A DNA stretch of 64,000 bases. It comes from Jiella marina (GTDB lineage Bacteria > Pseudomonadota > Alphaproteobacteria > Rhizobiales > Rhizobiaceae). The notes under the pieces were generated by a model. The model had not been told where the DNA came from. It did no database searches and saw only the letters and a list, made by a program, of their open reading frames with translations. Every line of letters starts with the position of its first letter. Positions within the stretch are counted from its first letter, which is position 1. The position numbers and the translations under genes were made by a program. The stretch is from the NCBI RefSeq assembly GCF_024359545.1, contig NZ_JAKQZG010000009.1:62001-126000 (forward strand), written 5' to 3'. Shown piece after piece: positions 45,887-54,988 of this stretch.

Positions 45887-47035
45887 ATGGATTTCGACCT
45901 TTCCGAAGAACAGACTCTCATCAAGGACAGCGTGAGCAAGCTTCTCAAGGGCGAGTACGACTTTGAGAAGCGCGAGCGCCATCGCGCTGCACCACTCGGC
46001 TTCAGCGAGGAGATCTGGCAGAGCTTTGCCGAACTTGGGCTGACCGCCCTGCCCTTCACGGAGGATGATGGCGGCCTTGGCGGCGGGCCGGTGGAGATGA
46101 TGATCGCGATGGAAGCCTTCGGCCGGGCGCTGGTCGTCGAGCCCTATCTCGCCAGTGTCGTCCTCGCGGGTGGCGCCCTGCGCCATGCCGCGTCGGCGGA
46201 ACAGCGGGCGGAGATTCTCCCGGGCGTTGCGAGCGGCGAAACCCGCCTTGCCCTCGCGCTGTTCGAACGTCAGACGCGGCACGATCCGGCGCTGATCGCC
46301 ATGCGCGCGACGAAAGATGGGGAAGGCTATCGTCTCGACGGCGAGAAGTCGCTGGTTCTCCATGGCGACAGCGCCCACGGCTTCGTGGTCGCCGCGCGAA
46401 TGGCGGGCTCACCCGGTGATACCGGCGGCCTCGGCCTGTTCCACGTTCCGGCCGACACCGAAGGTCTCGGCCGTCGCGGCTACGCGACCCAGGACGGCAT
46501 GCGCGCAGCTGAAGTGCAGTTTTCCAGCGTCCGCGTCACGGCCGACGACGTGTTGGGCGATCCCGAGGGGGCTTATCCCGTCATTTTGCGGGTGATCGAC
46601 GAGGCGATCGCCGCGCTATGCGCCGAAGCTGTCGGATCGATGGAGCGCATGGTCGAACTCACCACCGCCTTCCTCAAGGAACGCAAGCAGTTCGGCATGC
46701 CCATCGGCGGCTTCCAAGCGCTCCAGCATCGCGCGGCTGAAATGTACATGGCCCTCGAACAGGCCCGCTCGATGATGATGTTCGCGGCGATGAGTGCCGA
46801 GGAACCGGACGCTGTTGCGCGCCGCGCTGCGATTTCGGCCGCAAAGGTCCAGATCGGACGCTCGGGCCGCTTCATCGGCCAGAGCGCCGTGCAGCTCCAT
46901 GGCGGTGTCGGCGTGACCATGGAATACGAGATCGCCCACCACTTCAAACGCCAGACCATGATCGACCTCGCCTTTGGCGATGCCGACCATCATCTGGCAC
47001 TGCTGGGGGAATCGGGCGGGCTCGAGGCGGCGTGA
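45887..47035 (+). CDS. Acyl-CoA dehydrogenase, small-subunit type (PimD-like)
   Basis: A 382-residue flavoprotein. It starts MDFDLSEEQTLIKDSVSKLL and has GLTALPFTEDDGGLGGGPVEMMIAMEAFG, KQFGMPIGGFQALQHRAAEMYM and HGGVGVTMEYEIAHHFKR. It looks like the small subunit of heteromeric acyl-CoA dehydrogenases (PimD type), and the preceding gene is its probable partner. The FAD-binding residues in the middle domain are less canonical than in the first gene. Dicarboxylic or medium-chain acyl-CoA oxidation is likely, but the substrate is not shown by the sequence. Confidence 0.9.
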   Translation: MDFDLSEEQTLIKDSVSKLLKGEYDFEKRERHRAAPLGFSEEIWQSFAELGLTALPFTEDDGGLGGGPVEMMIAMEAFGRALVVEPYLASVVLAGGALRHAASAEQRAEILPGVASGETRLALALFERQTRHDPALIAMRATKDGEGYRLDGEKSLVLHGDSAHGFVVAARMAGSPGDTGGLGLFHVPADTEGLGRRGYATQDGMRAAEVQFSSVRVTADDVLGDPEGAYPVILRVIDEAIAALCAEAVGSMERMVELTTAFLKERKQFGMPIGGFQALQHRAAEMYMALEQARSMMMFAAMSAEEPDAVARRAAISAAKVQIGRSGRFIGQSAVQLHGGVGVTMEYEIAHHFKRQTMIDLAFGDADHHLALLGESGGLEAA

Positions 47036-47042
47036 CGGCGCC

Positions 47043-47438
47043 TCAATGGGCCGTCAGCACCGAAATTCGTTTGCGGTCCGAATCGCTGACGACCTCCACC
47101 GTTTCGATGGACGTGTCTGCGTCGTCGGCCCGGAAGCGAAACGAGATGTCGCTGAGAACCTGCGCGCACATGCCTTGCGGCTCCTCCTGCAAGGTGACCG
47201 CGACCACGAACTGGCCGGCCTCACCGTCGCGCCGGGAAGCAGTCGCCTTGTAGCAGGGGGTCGGCGCCGTCACCGTGCCCTGGACATGGAGCCGCGGCGG
47301 AGAACCCGGTTGCACGTTGAGCCAGGCCTTCACATTCTTCAATTTGCCCATTTGCGCTGCTCCGCCCGCCATTGCCGGTAATGTCACGAGGGCACCAGCG
47401 ACCGCCACTGCCGCAAGCCTCGAAAAGATCCGTGTCAT
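47043..47438 (-). CDS. Small exported hypothetical protein
   Basis: A 131-residue protein. A signal peptide (about 1-24, LPAMAGG) precedes a beta-rich mature part with GSPPRLHVQGTVTAPTPCYKATA, FVVAVTLQEEPQGMCAQVLSDISFRF and a C-terminal VEVVSDSDRKRISVL. Two cysteines could form a disulfide. I do not recognise the family. The spacing of TVTxPTPCYxA resembles small immunoglobulin-like periplasmic domains. It converges on the acyl-CoA dehydrogenase gene with 7 bp between. Confidence 0.7.
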   Translation of the reverse strand: MTRIFSRLAAVAVAGALVTLPAMAGGAAQMGKLKNVKAWLNVQPGSPPRLHVQGTVTAPTPCYKATASRRDGEAGQFVVAVTLQEEPQGMCAQVLSDISFRFRADDADTSIETVEVVSDSDRKRISVLTAH

Positions 47439-47605
47439 GCCAACCTCCCTGATTTCTCAGTGAACGCATTCCTCACGAGGGAATTTCCATGAGATTCGGG
47501 CGGAGTTGCGAAGCCGCCGAATCGTCGGACCCGTTCCGCCCTGTTCATCGGCAACCCTCGCCATAGCTCACCTGCCATCGCTTCCAGCCTGCAAGGAGAC
47601 GCGTC

Positions 47606-49378
47606 GTGTCGCGCAATCGGTTCGCCAGCCTGTTTCTCGGCCTCGCCCTCATCCTGCCGGCCCCCGCCTTCGCCCAGGATCAGGCGGCCGACGCGATCCA
47701 GCCGGAAACCACGACCGCCACGGCAGAAACGAGGGTCGAGCCCGTCAAGGCGAAGAGCCGCATGGTCGCGGCCGCCAATCCGCTCGCCGCAGAAGCCGGC
47801 CTCGCCATCCTGAAGAAGGGCGGCAACGCCATCGACGCGATGGTGACGACGCAGTTGGTCCTCGGTCTGGTCGAGCCGCAATCCTCCGGTCTCGGCGGCG
47901 GCGCCTTTCTCGTCTTCTTCGACGCACGGGCCGGCAAGCTCACCACCTTCGACGGCCGCGAAACCGCTCCCGAGGCCGTCGATCCGACCCTCTTCCTCGA
48001 CCAGGCGGGCGATCCGCTGAGCTTCTTCGACGCAGTCGTCGGCGGGCGCTCGGTGGGCACACCCGGGACGGTGCGTCTCCTCTACGAAACCCACAGGCAG
48101 CGCGGCGCGCTCGACTGGAAGACCGTCGTCGAACCGGCGATCGACCTTGCGCGCCAAGGTTTCGAGGTCTCGCCGCGGCTTCATGCGCTGATCGCCGAGG
48201 ACGGCGAGCGCCTGAAGCGCTTTGCCGCGACGCGCGACTATTTCTTCGACGACGCCGGCACGCCCCTGAAGGTGGGTACGCTGTTGAAGAACGAGCCCTA
48301 CGCGGAAACGCTGGAGAGGATCGCCGAAGAGGGAGCCGCCGGCTTCTACGAAGGCCCGGTGGCCGAGGCGATTGTCGCGACCGTACAGGGCGCGGAGGGC
48401 AATCCCGGCCGCCTGTCGCTTTCCGATCTTGCCGGCTACCGGATCGTGGAGCGCGCGCCGGTCTGCATCACCTATCGCGCCTACGATGTCTGCGGCATGG
48501 GGCCGCCCTCTTCCGGCGCGCTCACCGTCGGCCAGATCCTCGGCCTCATCGAACCCTTCGACATCAAAGCGCTGGGGCCGAATAGCCCCGAGGCCTGGCG
48601 GCTGATCGGCAATGCCTCGCGCCTGGCCTTCGCCGATCGCGGCCGTTACATGGCCGATATCGACTATGTCCCGATGCCAATGCGCGGTCTTCTCGACGAA
48701 GACTATCTCACCTCGCGCTCGGAGCTTCTGAAGGGTGAGGAAGCGCTGCCGGCCGATCAGGTGGAGCCCGGCTCGCCACCCTGGGACCATGCGATGCTCC
48801 TCGGCGACGATACCGCGATCGAGATGCCTTCGACCAGCCACTTCTCCATCGCGGATGCGGCCGGCAACGTCGTCTCGATGACGACGACGATCGAGAACGG
48901 CTTCGGTTCGCGGCTGATGACCAACGGCTTCCTGCTCAACAACGAACTGACCGACTTCTCCTTCGAGACCCATGACGAGAACGGCCACGTGATCGCCAAC
49001 GCTGTGGCGCCGGGCAAGCGGCCCCGTTCCTCCATGGCGCCGACCATCGTCATGCAGGAAGGCAAGCCGGTTCTGGCCATCGGCTCACCCGGTGGCAGCC
49101 GCATCATCGGTTATGTCGCCCAGGCGCTGATCGCCATCATCGACTGGGACATGAACGTCCAGGAAGCGGCGGCCATGCCGCATCTGGTCAATCGCTTCGG
49201 AACGTTCGACATCGAGGCGGAAACCGATGCGACCAGCCTATCGGATCCGCTTCGCGAACTTGGCTTCGCCATCGAAGAGCGTGACCTCAACTCCGGCATC
49301 CACGCCATCGCCATCACGCCTGATGGACTCGAAGGCGGCGCCGATCCCCGCCGCGAGGGGATCGCGGTCGGAGAATAG
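47606..49378 (+). CDS. ggt: Gamma-glutamyltransferase (glutathione hydrolase)
   Basis: A 590-residue exported, self-cleaving enzyme that hydrolyses or transfers the gamma-glutamyl group of glutathione in the periplasm. A signal peptide ends APAFAQD. The autocatalytic Thr is in STSHFSIADAAGNVVSMTTTIENGFGSRL, and upstream GLGGGAFLVFFDARAG with the substrate Arg in DGRETAP is intact, as is SPGGSRIIGYVAQ. Translation starts at GTG 47606 with AAGGAG 7 nt before. It is a single-gene unit. Confidence 0.95.
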   Translation: MSRNRFASLFLGLALILPAPAFAQDQAADAIQPETTTATAETRVEPVKAKSRMVAAANPLAAEAGLAILKKGGNAIDAMVTTQLVLGLVEPQSSGLGGGAFLVFFDARAGKLTTFDGRETAPEAVDPTLFLDQAGDPLSFFDAVVGGRSVGTPGTVRLLYETHRQRGALDWKTVVEPAIDLARQGFEVSPRLHALIAEDGERLKRFAATRDYFFDDAGTPLKVGTLLKNEPYAETLERIAEEGAAGFYEGPVAEAIVATVQGAEGNPGRLSLSDLAGYRIVERAPVCITYRAYDVCGMGPPSSGALTVGQILGLIEPFDIKALGPNSPEAWRLIGNASRLAFADRGRYMADIDYVPMPMRGLLDEDYLTSRSELLKGEEALPADQVEPGSPPWDHAMLLGDDTAIEMPSTSHFSIADAAGNVVSMTTTIENGFGSRLMTNGFLLNNELTDFSFETHDENGHVIANAVAPGKRPRSSMAPTIVMQEGKPVLAIGSPGGSRIIGYVAQALIAIIDWDMNVQEAAAMPHLVNRFGTFDIEAETDATSLSDPLRELGFAIEERDLNSGIHAIAITPDGLEGGADPRREGIAVGE

Positions 49379-49400
49379 GCCGTATTGCCGGCAAACCGGC

Positions 49401-50660
49401 TCAGATCAGGAGATCGGCGACGATCTGATCGTTGGTGATGTCCTGGAAGCGGATGCCCTCGGCCTCGAAGCGCTGAAGAAGCGCCGGGAAGTTCTCCGGG
49501 TTCCGCGTCTCGATGCCGAGCAGGATCGAGCCGAAGTCGCGGGCGGACTTCTTCAGATATTCGAAGCGGGCAATATCGTCCTCCGGGCCGAGGAGGTTCA
49601 GGAAGTCCTTCAGGGCCCCCGGCCGTTGGGCCAGCCGCAGGATGAAGTACTTCTTCAGCCCGTTATAGCGCAACGCCCGCTCCTTCACGTCCGGCAGACG
49701 CTCGAAGTCGAAATTGCCGCCGGAGACGATCAGCACGACGCTCTTGCCCTTGATCTCATCCTTCAGGCTTTCCAGTGCGTCGATCGCCAGCGCACCGGCC
49801 GGCTCCAGCACGATGCCCTCGATGTTCAACATCTCCAGCATGGTGTTGCAGAGCCGCCCCTCGGGCGCCAGCAGCACGTCATGCGGCCCGAAGCACCGCA
49901 GCGTCTCGAACGGGATCGCGCCGATCATCGCAACGGCCGCTCCGTCGACGAAACCGTCGATCTGGGGCAGGCGCGTCAAAGCGCCATTCTCTAGGCTGGT
50001 ACGAAAGCTCGGCGCGCCGGACGGCTCGACGAACTTCATCTCCGGGGCGGGCCGCCCTTCCCTCTGGAAATAGCGCGACATGCCCGAGGCGAGCCCACCG
50101 CCTCCGACGGGCAGCACCACCAGATCGAGCTTTTCCTCGCCGAGCTGCTCGCGCACTTCGCGCGCGACGCTCGCCTGGCCCTCGACGATATCCTCATGAT
50201 CGAAGGGGGGTACGAATTCGGCGCCTTCCTTCTCGGAATAGGCCTTGGCGGCCGCATAGCAATCGTCGAAGAAATCGCCGATCAGTTCGATCTCGACGGC
50301 GTCGCCCCCGAAGACCCGAGTCTTCTCGATCTTCTGCTGCGGCGTCGTGACCGGCATGTAGACGCGGCCCTTCACGCCGAAATGGCGGCAGGCGAAGGCG
50401 AAGCCCTGCGCGTGGTTGCCAGCCGAGGCGCAGCAAAACTTGGCGTTGGTCGCGCCGGCGGCCATGCGCTTGCGCATGAAGTTGAAGGCACCGCGGATCT
50501 TGTAGGAGCGCACCGGCGTCAGATCCTCGCGCTTGAGGAAGATCCGCGCCCCGTATTTTTTCGACAGATGCTCGTTGAGCTGCAGCGGCGTTTCGGGAAA
50601 CAGATCGCGCAGGGCGGTCTCGGCGGCTGCGACGCTGGCGTTGAAGGATGATTGACTCAT
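49401..50660 (-). CDS. ilvA: Threonine ammonia-lyase (threonine dehydratase), short form
   Basis: A 419-residue PLP enzyme that deaminates threonine to 2-oxobutanoate, the entry to isoleucine synthesis. The PLP lysine is in SYKIRGAFNFM, with SAGNHAQGFAFACRHFGV, VGGGGLASGMSRYF and a C-terminal single ACT-like regulatory domain (KKYFILRLAQRPGALKDFLNLLGPEDDIARFEYLKK). It is the short single-ACT form, which in some bacteria is less sensitive to isoleucine. ATG 50660 starts the family sequence; the longer frame is not needed. Confidence 0.95.
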   Translation of the reverse strand: MSQSSFNASVAAAETALRDLFPETPLQLNEHLSKKYGARIFLKREDLTPVRSYKIRGAFNFMRKRMAAGATNAKFCCASAGNHAQGFAFACRHFGVKGRVYMPVTTPQQKIEKTRVFGGDAVEIELIGDFFDDCYAAAKAYSEKEGAEFVPPFDHEDIVEGQASVAREVREQLGEEKLDLVVLPVGGGGLASGMSRYFQREGRPAPEMKFVEPSGAPSFRTSLENGALTRLPQIDGFVDGAAVAMIGAIPFETLRCFGPHDVLLAPEGRLCNTMLEMLNIEGIVLEPAGALAIDALESLKDEIKGKSVVLIVSGGNFDFERLPDVKERALRYNGLKKYFILRLAQRPGALKDFLNLLGPEDDIARFEYLKKSARDFGSILLGIETRNPENFPALLQRFEAEGIRFQDITNDQIVADLLI

Positions 50661-50871
50661 GTCACAATTCGTTTCTCGTCTGGCGGACCGTAGGCAGCCA
50701 TTTGACCGAAGGGCGTAAAGCTCTCGCCGCCCCCATGATCTGGCGTCGATCCGCGATCGGGTCGGGCCGTGTCCCGACACTGTCATCAAATGGAGTTGCC
50801 GAAACGACTTCGTTGCAAAGCCGAAAGGGCAGCCGGTCGCGGCGAAGCGAGGCGGATTCCCGCCTCAAACC

Positions 50872-51075
50872 TCAGCGGCGCCGGCGCCGATAATCCGCGG
50901 CCGCGCACCGAGCGCGATAATCGAAAGGGACGAAACTCCGTTCGCGGATTGAACGATCGTCATCGCAACGCCCCTTTCTCTTGCCGTTCAAAAATTCGGC
51001 CGCGTCATGCGCCACCACGGGCGTTTTGTCAAAGTCCGGCTCTGCTTCGCCCCGGCCCTTGGGCGACATCGCCAT
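50872..51075 (-). CDS. Possible small hypothetical protein
   Basis: A 67-residue frame starting MAMSPKGRGEAEPDFDKTP, with VVAHDAAEFLNGKRKGRCDDD and a basic CAAADYRRRRR end. The codons use G or C in third position like real genes of this genome, and nothing else occupies the region. There is no clear ribosome binding site, and the frame could extend upstream to 51093. I do not recognise a family. Confidence 0.4.
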   Translation of the reverse strand: MAMSPKGRGEAEPDFDKTPVVAHDAAEFLNGKRKGRCDDDRSIRERSFVPFDYRARCAAADYRRRRR

Positions 51076-51239
51076 GAAACGGTTTCGAAACACAATGAGT
51101 GAACGACGCCATTTGCGCGAAACATCGGGGGTCTAACTTCGTGATCATAGCAGTCGCGAGGAAAAAACGGCCACTCCCAAGGCCTTCCAGAACAGACTGC
51201 ACTCCATTCCTCGGGCCGCTCGCCGCTGTGGTCTGAGAT

Positions 51240-51283
51240 GGGCGGCTCCGGCGTATAACGCCCCAACGCGCCGGAGCCGCCGC
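51240..51283 (-). terminator. Strong hairpin downstream of ade
   Basis: A perfect 13-bp GC-rich stem (GGCGGCTCCGGCG/CGCCGGAGCCGCC) round a loop of about 17 nt, 57 bp after the ade stop. The T tract is missing, so it may be a Rho-assisted end, an mRNA 3' stabiliser or a remnant palindromic element. Confidence 0.5.
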
Positions 51284-51340
51284 CCCTTCTTTCCCAAAAA
51301 GCAACAACCGGCTTGCCGCCCTCACCAGGGCCGCGACCGA

Positions 51341-53143
51341 TCAGACGAAGAGATCGACCAGGCTGAAGGTTTCGACGTCGACGATCCCCTTGTCGGAAAT
51401 CCGCAAGGCGGGGATTACCGCCAGCGCGAGCAGCGAGTGCTGCATATAGGCATTGTTGAGAGTGCAGCCGGCGTCACGCATCGCACCGATCAGGCGGTCG
51501 GCTTTTTCCGCGACGATTTCAGCCCGTTCGTTCGACATCAGCCCGGCGATCGGCATTTCGACCAGCGCCTTCTCCGCGCCATCGGCAAAGAAGACGACGC
51601 CGCCACCCACCTCGCCCAGGCGGTTCGCGGCAAGCGCCATGTCCTCCTCGGACGTGCCGACGACGATCATGTGGTGGCAATCATGGGCGACTGTCGAGGC
51701 CATGGCGCAGCGGCCGCGATAGCCGAAGCCGGAGACGAAGCCGTTGGTGACGTCGCCCGACGCGCGATGGCGCTCGACCAGCGCAATCCGGCAAATATCG
51801 GCGGCTGGGTCGGGCATGGCGATGCCGTTGCGAACCGGAAGCGCAGCCGTCAGCGCCTTGGTCGGCGCCTGGTTCTCGACCACGCCGATCACCCGCGCCT
51901 CGACCGTATCCCCAGCGCCCGACGGCGCCTTCACTGCGAAATCTTCAGTCGACAGGCGCTTGCCGAGCTTCACCGTGTCGATGGCACTGTCTGGATAGGC
52001 ATGGGCCGGCATGTCGGCTTCGAGCCGGCCCGCGCCCGCCAGCCGGACGCCGCGGCCGTAGACCGCGTCGATCTTGAGTTCCGCGAGGTCAGAAACGATC
52101 AGGAAATCCGCGCGTCGCCCCGGCGTCACCGAGCCGATCTCGCGCTCCAGCTTGAAGTGTTCGGCCGTGTTGATGGTGGCCATCTGGATCGCCGTCATCG
52201 GCTTGAGGCCGCGCGAGATCGCATGACGCACCACCCGGTTCATATGGCCGTCGCGGACCAGCGTGCCGGAATGGCAGTCGTCGGTGCAGAGAATGAAATG
52301 GCGTGAGTCGAGGCCCATCTCGGTGATCGCGCGCACCTGCTCCGCCACGTCATACCAGGCCGAGCCGAGGCGCAGCATCGCCTTCATGCCTTGGCGTACG
52401 CGCGCCGCAGCATCCTCCATGCGGGTGCCCTCGTGATCGTCCTCCGCCCCGCCAGCGACGTAGCCGTGGAACGGCAGCCCGAGATGCGGCGAAGCGTAGT
52501 GGCCGCCGACGGTCCGGTTCGCCTTTCGCGTTGCGGCGATCTCGCCGACCATCTTGGGGTCGTTGCCGGCCACCCCCGGAAAATTCATCACCTCGCCGAG
52601 CCCGATGATCGCCGGCCGACCCATCGCCTCGGCGACATCGTCCGGGCCGAGCACCGCCCCACCCTCTTCGAGGCCCGGCGCGGAGGGCACGCATGAGGGC
52701 ATCTGCACCCAGACATTGACCGGCTGCTTCACGGCCTCGTCATGCATCAGCCGCACGCCGGCGAGCCCGAGCACATTGGCAATCTCGTGGGGATCGATGA
52801 ACATCGAGGTCGTGCCGTGCGGAATCACCGCGCGGCAGAATTCGGTGACGGTGACCATGCCGCTTTCCACATGCATGTGCGCATCGCAAAGCCCCGGCAT
52901 GACAAAGCGCCCATCCGCCTCAACGACTTCGGTGTCAGGGCCGATGGTGTGAGAAGCATCCGACCCGCAATAGGCGAAGCGGCCGGCGACGACGGCGATG
53001 TCTGTCTCGGGAATGATCTCGCCGGAATGGACGTTGACCCACCGGGCGCCCCTGACGACCAGATCGGCCTTCTGCCGTCCCATCGCGACATCCACGAGAC
53101 GAGGCGCGACCGCCTCGAACGGCTCGACCATTCCGCTATGCAT
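51341..53143 (-). CDS. ade: Adenine deaminase
   Basis: A 600-residue amidohydrolase that converts adenine to hypoxanthine and ammonia. Metal-binding DAHMHVESG, FIDPHEIANV, GLGEVMNFPGV, GHYASPHL and the CTDDCHSGTLV Asp block are intact, as is the C-terminal MASTVAHDCHHMIVVG domain of Ade. The ATG at 53143 has GGGGAGC upstream; the longer frame to 53254 is not needed. It is a stand-alone purine salvage gene; xanthine phosphoribosyltransferase is encoded far away at 7682. Confidence 0.95.
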   Translation of the reverse strand: MHSGMVEPFEAVAPRLVDVAMGRQKADLVVRGARWVNVHSGEIIPETDIAVVAGRFAYCGSDASHTIGPDTEVVEADGRFVMPGLCDAHMHVESGMVTVTEFCRAVIPHGTTSMFIDPHEIANVLGLAGVRLMHDEAVKQPVNVWVQMPSCVPSAPGLEEGGAVLGPDDVAEAMGRPAIIGLGEVMNFPGVAGNDPKMVGEIAATRKANRTVGGHYASPHLGLPFHGYVAGGAEDDHEGTRMEDAAARVRQGMKAMLRLGSAWYDVAEQVRAITEMGLDSRHFILCTDDCHSGTLVRDGHMNRVVRHAISRGLKPMTAIQMATINTAEHFKLEREIGSVTPGRRADFLIVSDLAELKIDAVYGRGVRLAGAGRLEADMPAHAYPDSAIDTVKLGKRLSTEDFAVKAPSGAGDTVEARVIGVVENQAPTKALTAALPVRNGIAMPDPAADICRIALVERHRASGDVTNGFVSGFGYRGRCAMASTVAHDCHHMIVVGTSEEDMALAANRLGEVGGGVVFFADGAEKALVEMPIAGLMSNERAEIVAEKADRLIGAMRDAGCTLNNAYMQHSLLALAVIPALRISDKGIVDVETFSLVDLFV

Positions 53144-53385
53144 GGGCTGCTCCCCTCTGGCTGCGATTGCCGAAGAATATGGGGTCGAGGTCAATCCGCG
53201 CAAACGCACCGAACGCCCCTTCCGCAAGACCAGCGCCCTGCTCTGCTCGGTCATGGTGAAAGCGGGGCCTCGCCGGCAGGCTCAGCCAACCAGCACGAAT
53301 AGAAATTCACCTCGATCGGTGAGTCGGAACAATCTTATCGGTCCCGTTTAGCCCAATTTCAATCGACGCCAAGTACTACTTCTCC

Positions 53386-54246
53386 ATGAAAAATAAGACC
53401 GCCTCCATCCTTGGCATCTCTTGCCTCGCCGTGATCGCCACCTTCGCGACGGTGAGTTGGATGCCGGCGGACGCCGTTCAGGAAAAAGCGATAGATATCG
53501 TGGTCGATGGCGTCCATGCTGCGGCCAAGGCCACCGCTTCGACCCATCCCCGACCGACATCGGGGCCGTGTGCGGGCGAACGTGTGCATTCGCCAGACGA
53601 ATGCACCGTGAACATTCTCAAGGCGATGCGAGAGAGCAAACCCGAAGCTGCGGCTGACGCCATTCTACGTCGTGTGGCAGGGCGGGAGAACGAGGCCGTC
53701 CGTGTAATGCTCGTCTTTCGTAAGACCCTTGAGCTTGCCCGAATTCAAGAACCCGTCCTGAAAGAAGACGTGGTCTCAGCGACACGCGAGATGCTGGTGA
53801 GCAATGTTGAGGACACGAGTTGCAAAGCGCATATCGGAATCACTGTCGTTCATCATTGGCTTCACCTCAATGATCGCGAGCGCGCCATCAAAGCCCTTCA
53901 AGACGTGCACGATCCGGCGGAGGGAAGGACGACTTGCCTGCTCGGCACATCGGGTGCACTTGACGTCCATCGCTACGCGCTCATTCAAGCCGAGATCCCG
54001 TTCGACAGGATTGGACTATTCATGGACGCCAATCTCTCTTTCGTCCGCCTCGTCAATGTTCCCGATCAACGGATACCGATGGCCATCCTGGAAGCCGCGA
54101 TGCGCGCGGGTTTTCGCGATGATGAAAAACTCGCCCTGAACCTGCTTGCTGCCACCGCGCGTGACACCGGGAATACCAAGATCGCAGAGCATCTTGAGTC
54201 CTGCGTCCGCTGGAGCAGCTTCGGGTTTGGCTGCAGCTTTAAATAG
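53386..54246 (+). CDS. Exported hypothetical protein
   Basis: A 286-residue protein I do not recognise. An N-terminal hydrophobic segment (about 8-25) reads as a signal peptide or anchor, followed by an Ala-rich stretch and a helix-rich body with a TPR-like feel (HHWLHLNDRERAIKALQDVHD, AILEAAMRAGFRDDEKLALNLLAATARDTGNTKIAEHLESC). Six cysteines in the exported part (for example GPCAGE, DECTV, TSCKAH, TTCLLG, ESCVRW) could form disulfides. Its base composition is a little lower in GC than the neighbours, which may point to transfer. It sits beside the tRNA gene. Confidence 0.7.
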   Translation: MKNKTASILGISCLAVIATFATVSWMPADAVQEKAIDIVVDGVHAAAKATASTHPRPTSGPCAGERVHSPDECTVNILKAMRESKPEAAADAILRRVAGRENEAVRVMLVFRKTLELARIQEPVLKEDVVSATREMLVSNVEDTSCKAHIGITVVHHWLHLNDRERAIKALQDVHDPAEGRTTCLLGTSGALDVHRYALIQAEIPFDRIGLFMDANLSFVRLVNVPDQRIPMAILEAAMRAGFRDDEKLALNLLAATARDTGNTKIAEHLESCVRWSSFGFGCSFK

Positions 54247-54309
54247 AACCCAGCATGGCAAGAACGATCTTTGGTGGCCGAGGCACACCTATGTCGCGAC
54301 GGCTTGCAA

Positions 54310-54394
54310 TGGTACGGGCGGCGGGACTCGAACCCGCATGGCTGAAAGCCCAGGGATTTTAAGTCCCTTGCGTCTACCATTCCGCCACGCCCGC
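54310..54394 (-). tRNA. tRNA-Leu (anticodon UAA)
   Basis: On the minus strand the gene begins GCGGGCGTGGCGG and ends with an encoded CCA. The anticodon stem-loop GGGACTTAAAATCCC gives UAA, a long variable arm of the class II type follows (GGGCTTTCAGCC), and the T arm GCGGGTTCGAGTCCCGC is complete. It is 85 nt including CCA; the 1-72 pair is G-U. Confidence 0.95.
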
Positions 54395-54554
54395 AACGCG
54401 CCACTCCTGATCGATCCGCTAGTCGCCTGTCAACATTTGTTGATGCCGCGCAACAGCGCGCAGAAAAGCGCTTAGCAAAATGCCGAAAATGGCGTATGGT
54501 TACCTCGTGCCTTGGAAGTGCCAGATTCTTGAAGGCCAAGCGAGAGGGGTGGCC

Positions 54555-54767
54555 ATGGGGACGAGGAAAGACAGCAGTCGCAGATGGTTCAGCCCAGCCG
54601 CACGGTCCTGGGTGGAAGCACCGGATGTATTTGAAGAGGAAGGACTTCTTCTTCGTTTGCGTGCCAACAATGATGCACTCGATAGCTTGCGCGAGGCTCT
54701 CGATGCGGAAGTTCACGCTTTCGCCTCATTTCCGGATCTAGACGCGCCCGAAAACGGCGCGGCCTGA
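54555..54767 (+). CDS. Small hypothetical protein
   Basis: A 70-residue frame whose second half is an acidic amphipathic helix (EEEGLLLRLRANNDALDSLREALDAEVHAFASF). GAGAGGGG sits 7 nt before the ATG at 54555; the longer frame from 54480 has no ribosome binding site. There is no family match that I know. It is downstream of the tRNA-Leu gene and divergent from it. Confidence 0.4.
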   Translation: MGTRKDSSRRWFSPAARSWVEAPDVFEEEGLLLRLRANNDALDSLREALDAEVHAFASFPDLDAPENGAA

Positions 54768-54988
54768 GTTTTCCACGGAAATCCAATTAACTTTCTCGGT
54801 GCTCGTCCACACGATGTCAGAGCACCGGCGAACGCTGTAATTTTGGGTCGCTGCAACTCCGCATCACCGGCAGTCCCGGGTTCCTCCCTGTTTGCGACGA
54901 AGTTGGATGATGTCGGGCGGCGACGGCATGCGTTCTTGGCCGCCCAACGCGCAGAAGCGAAGGGAAGCGGCGCCTTTCTTCAAAGATA

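Larger units (their letters stand above)
50661..51340. other. Gene-poor region between ilvA and ade
   Basis: A 680-bp region on the minus-strand side of two minus-strand genes. It holds a possible small gene (50872-51075) and a strong hairpin (51240-51283). The remainder shows nothing I can name. Confidence 0.5.
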
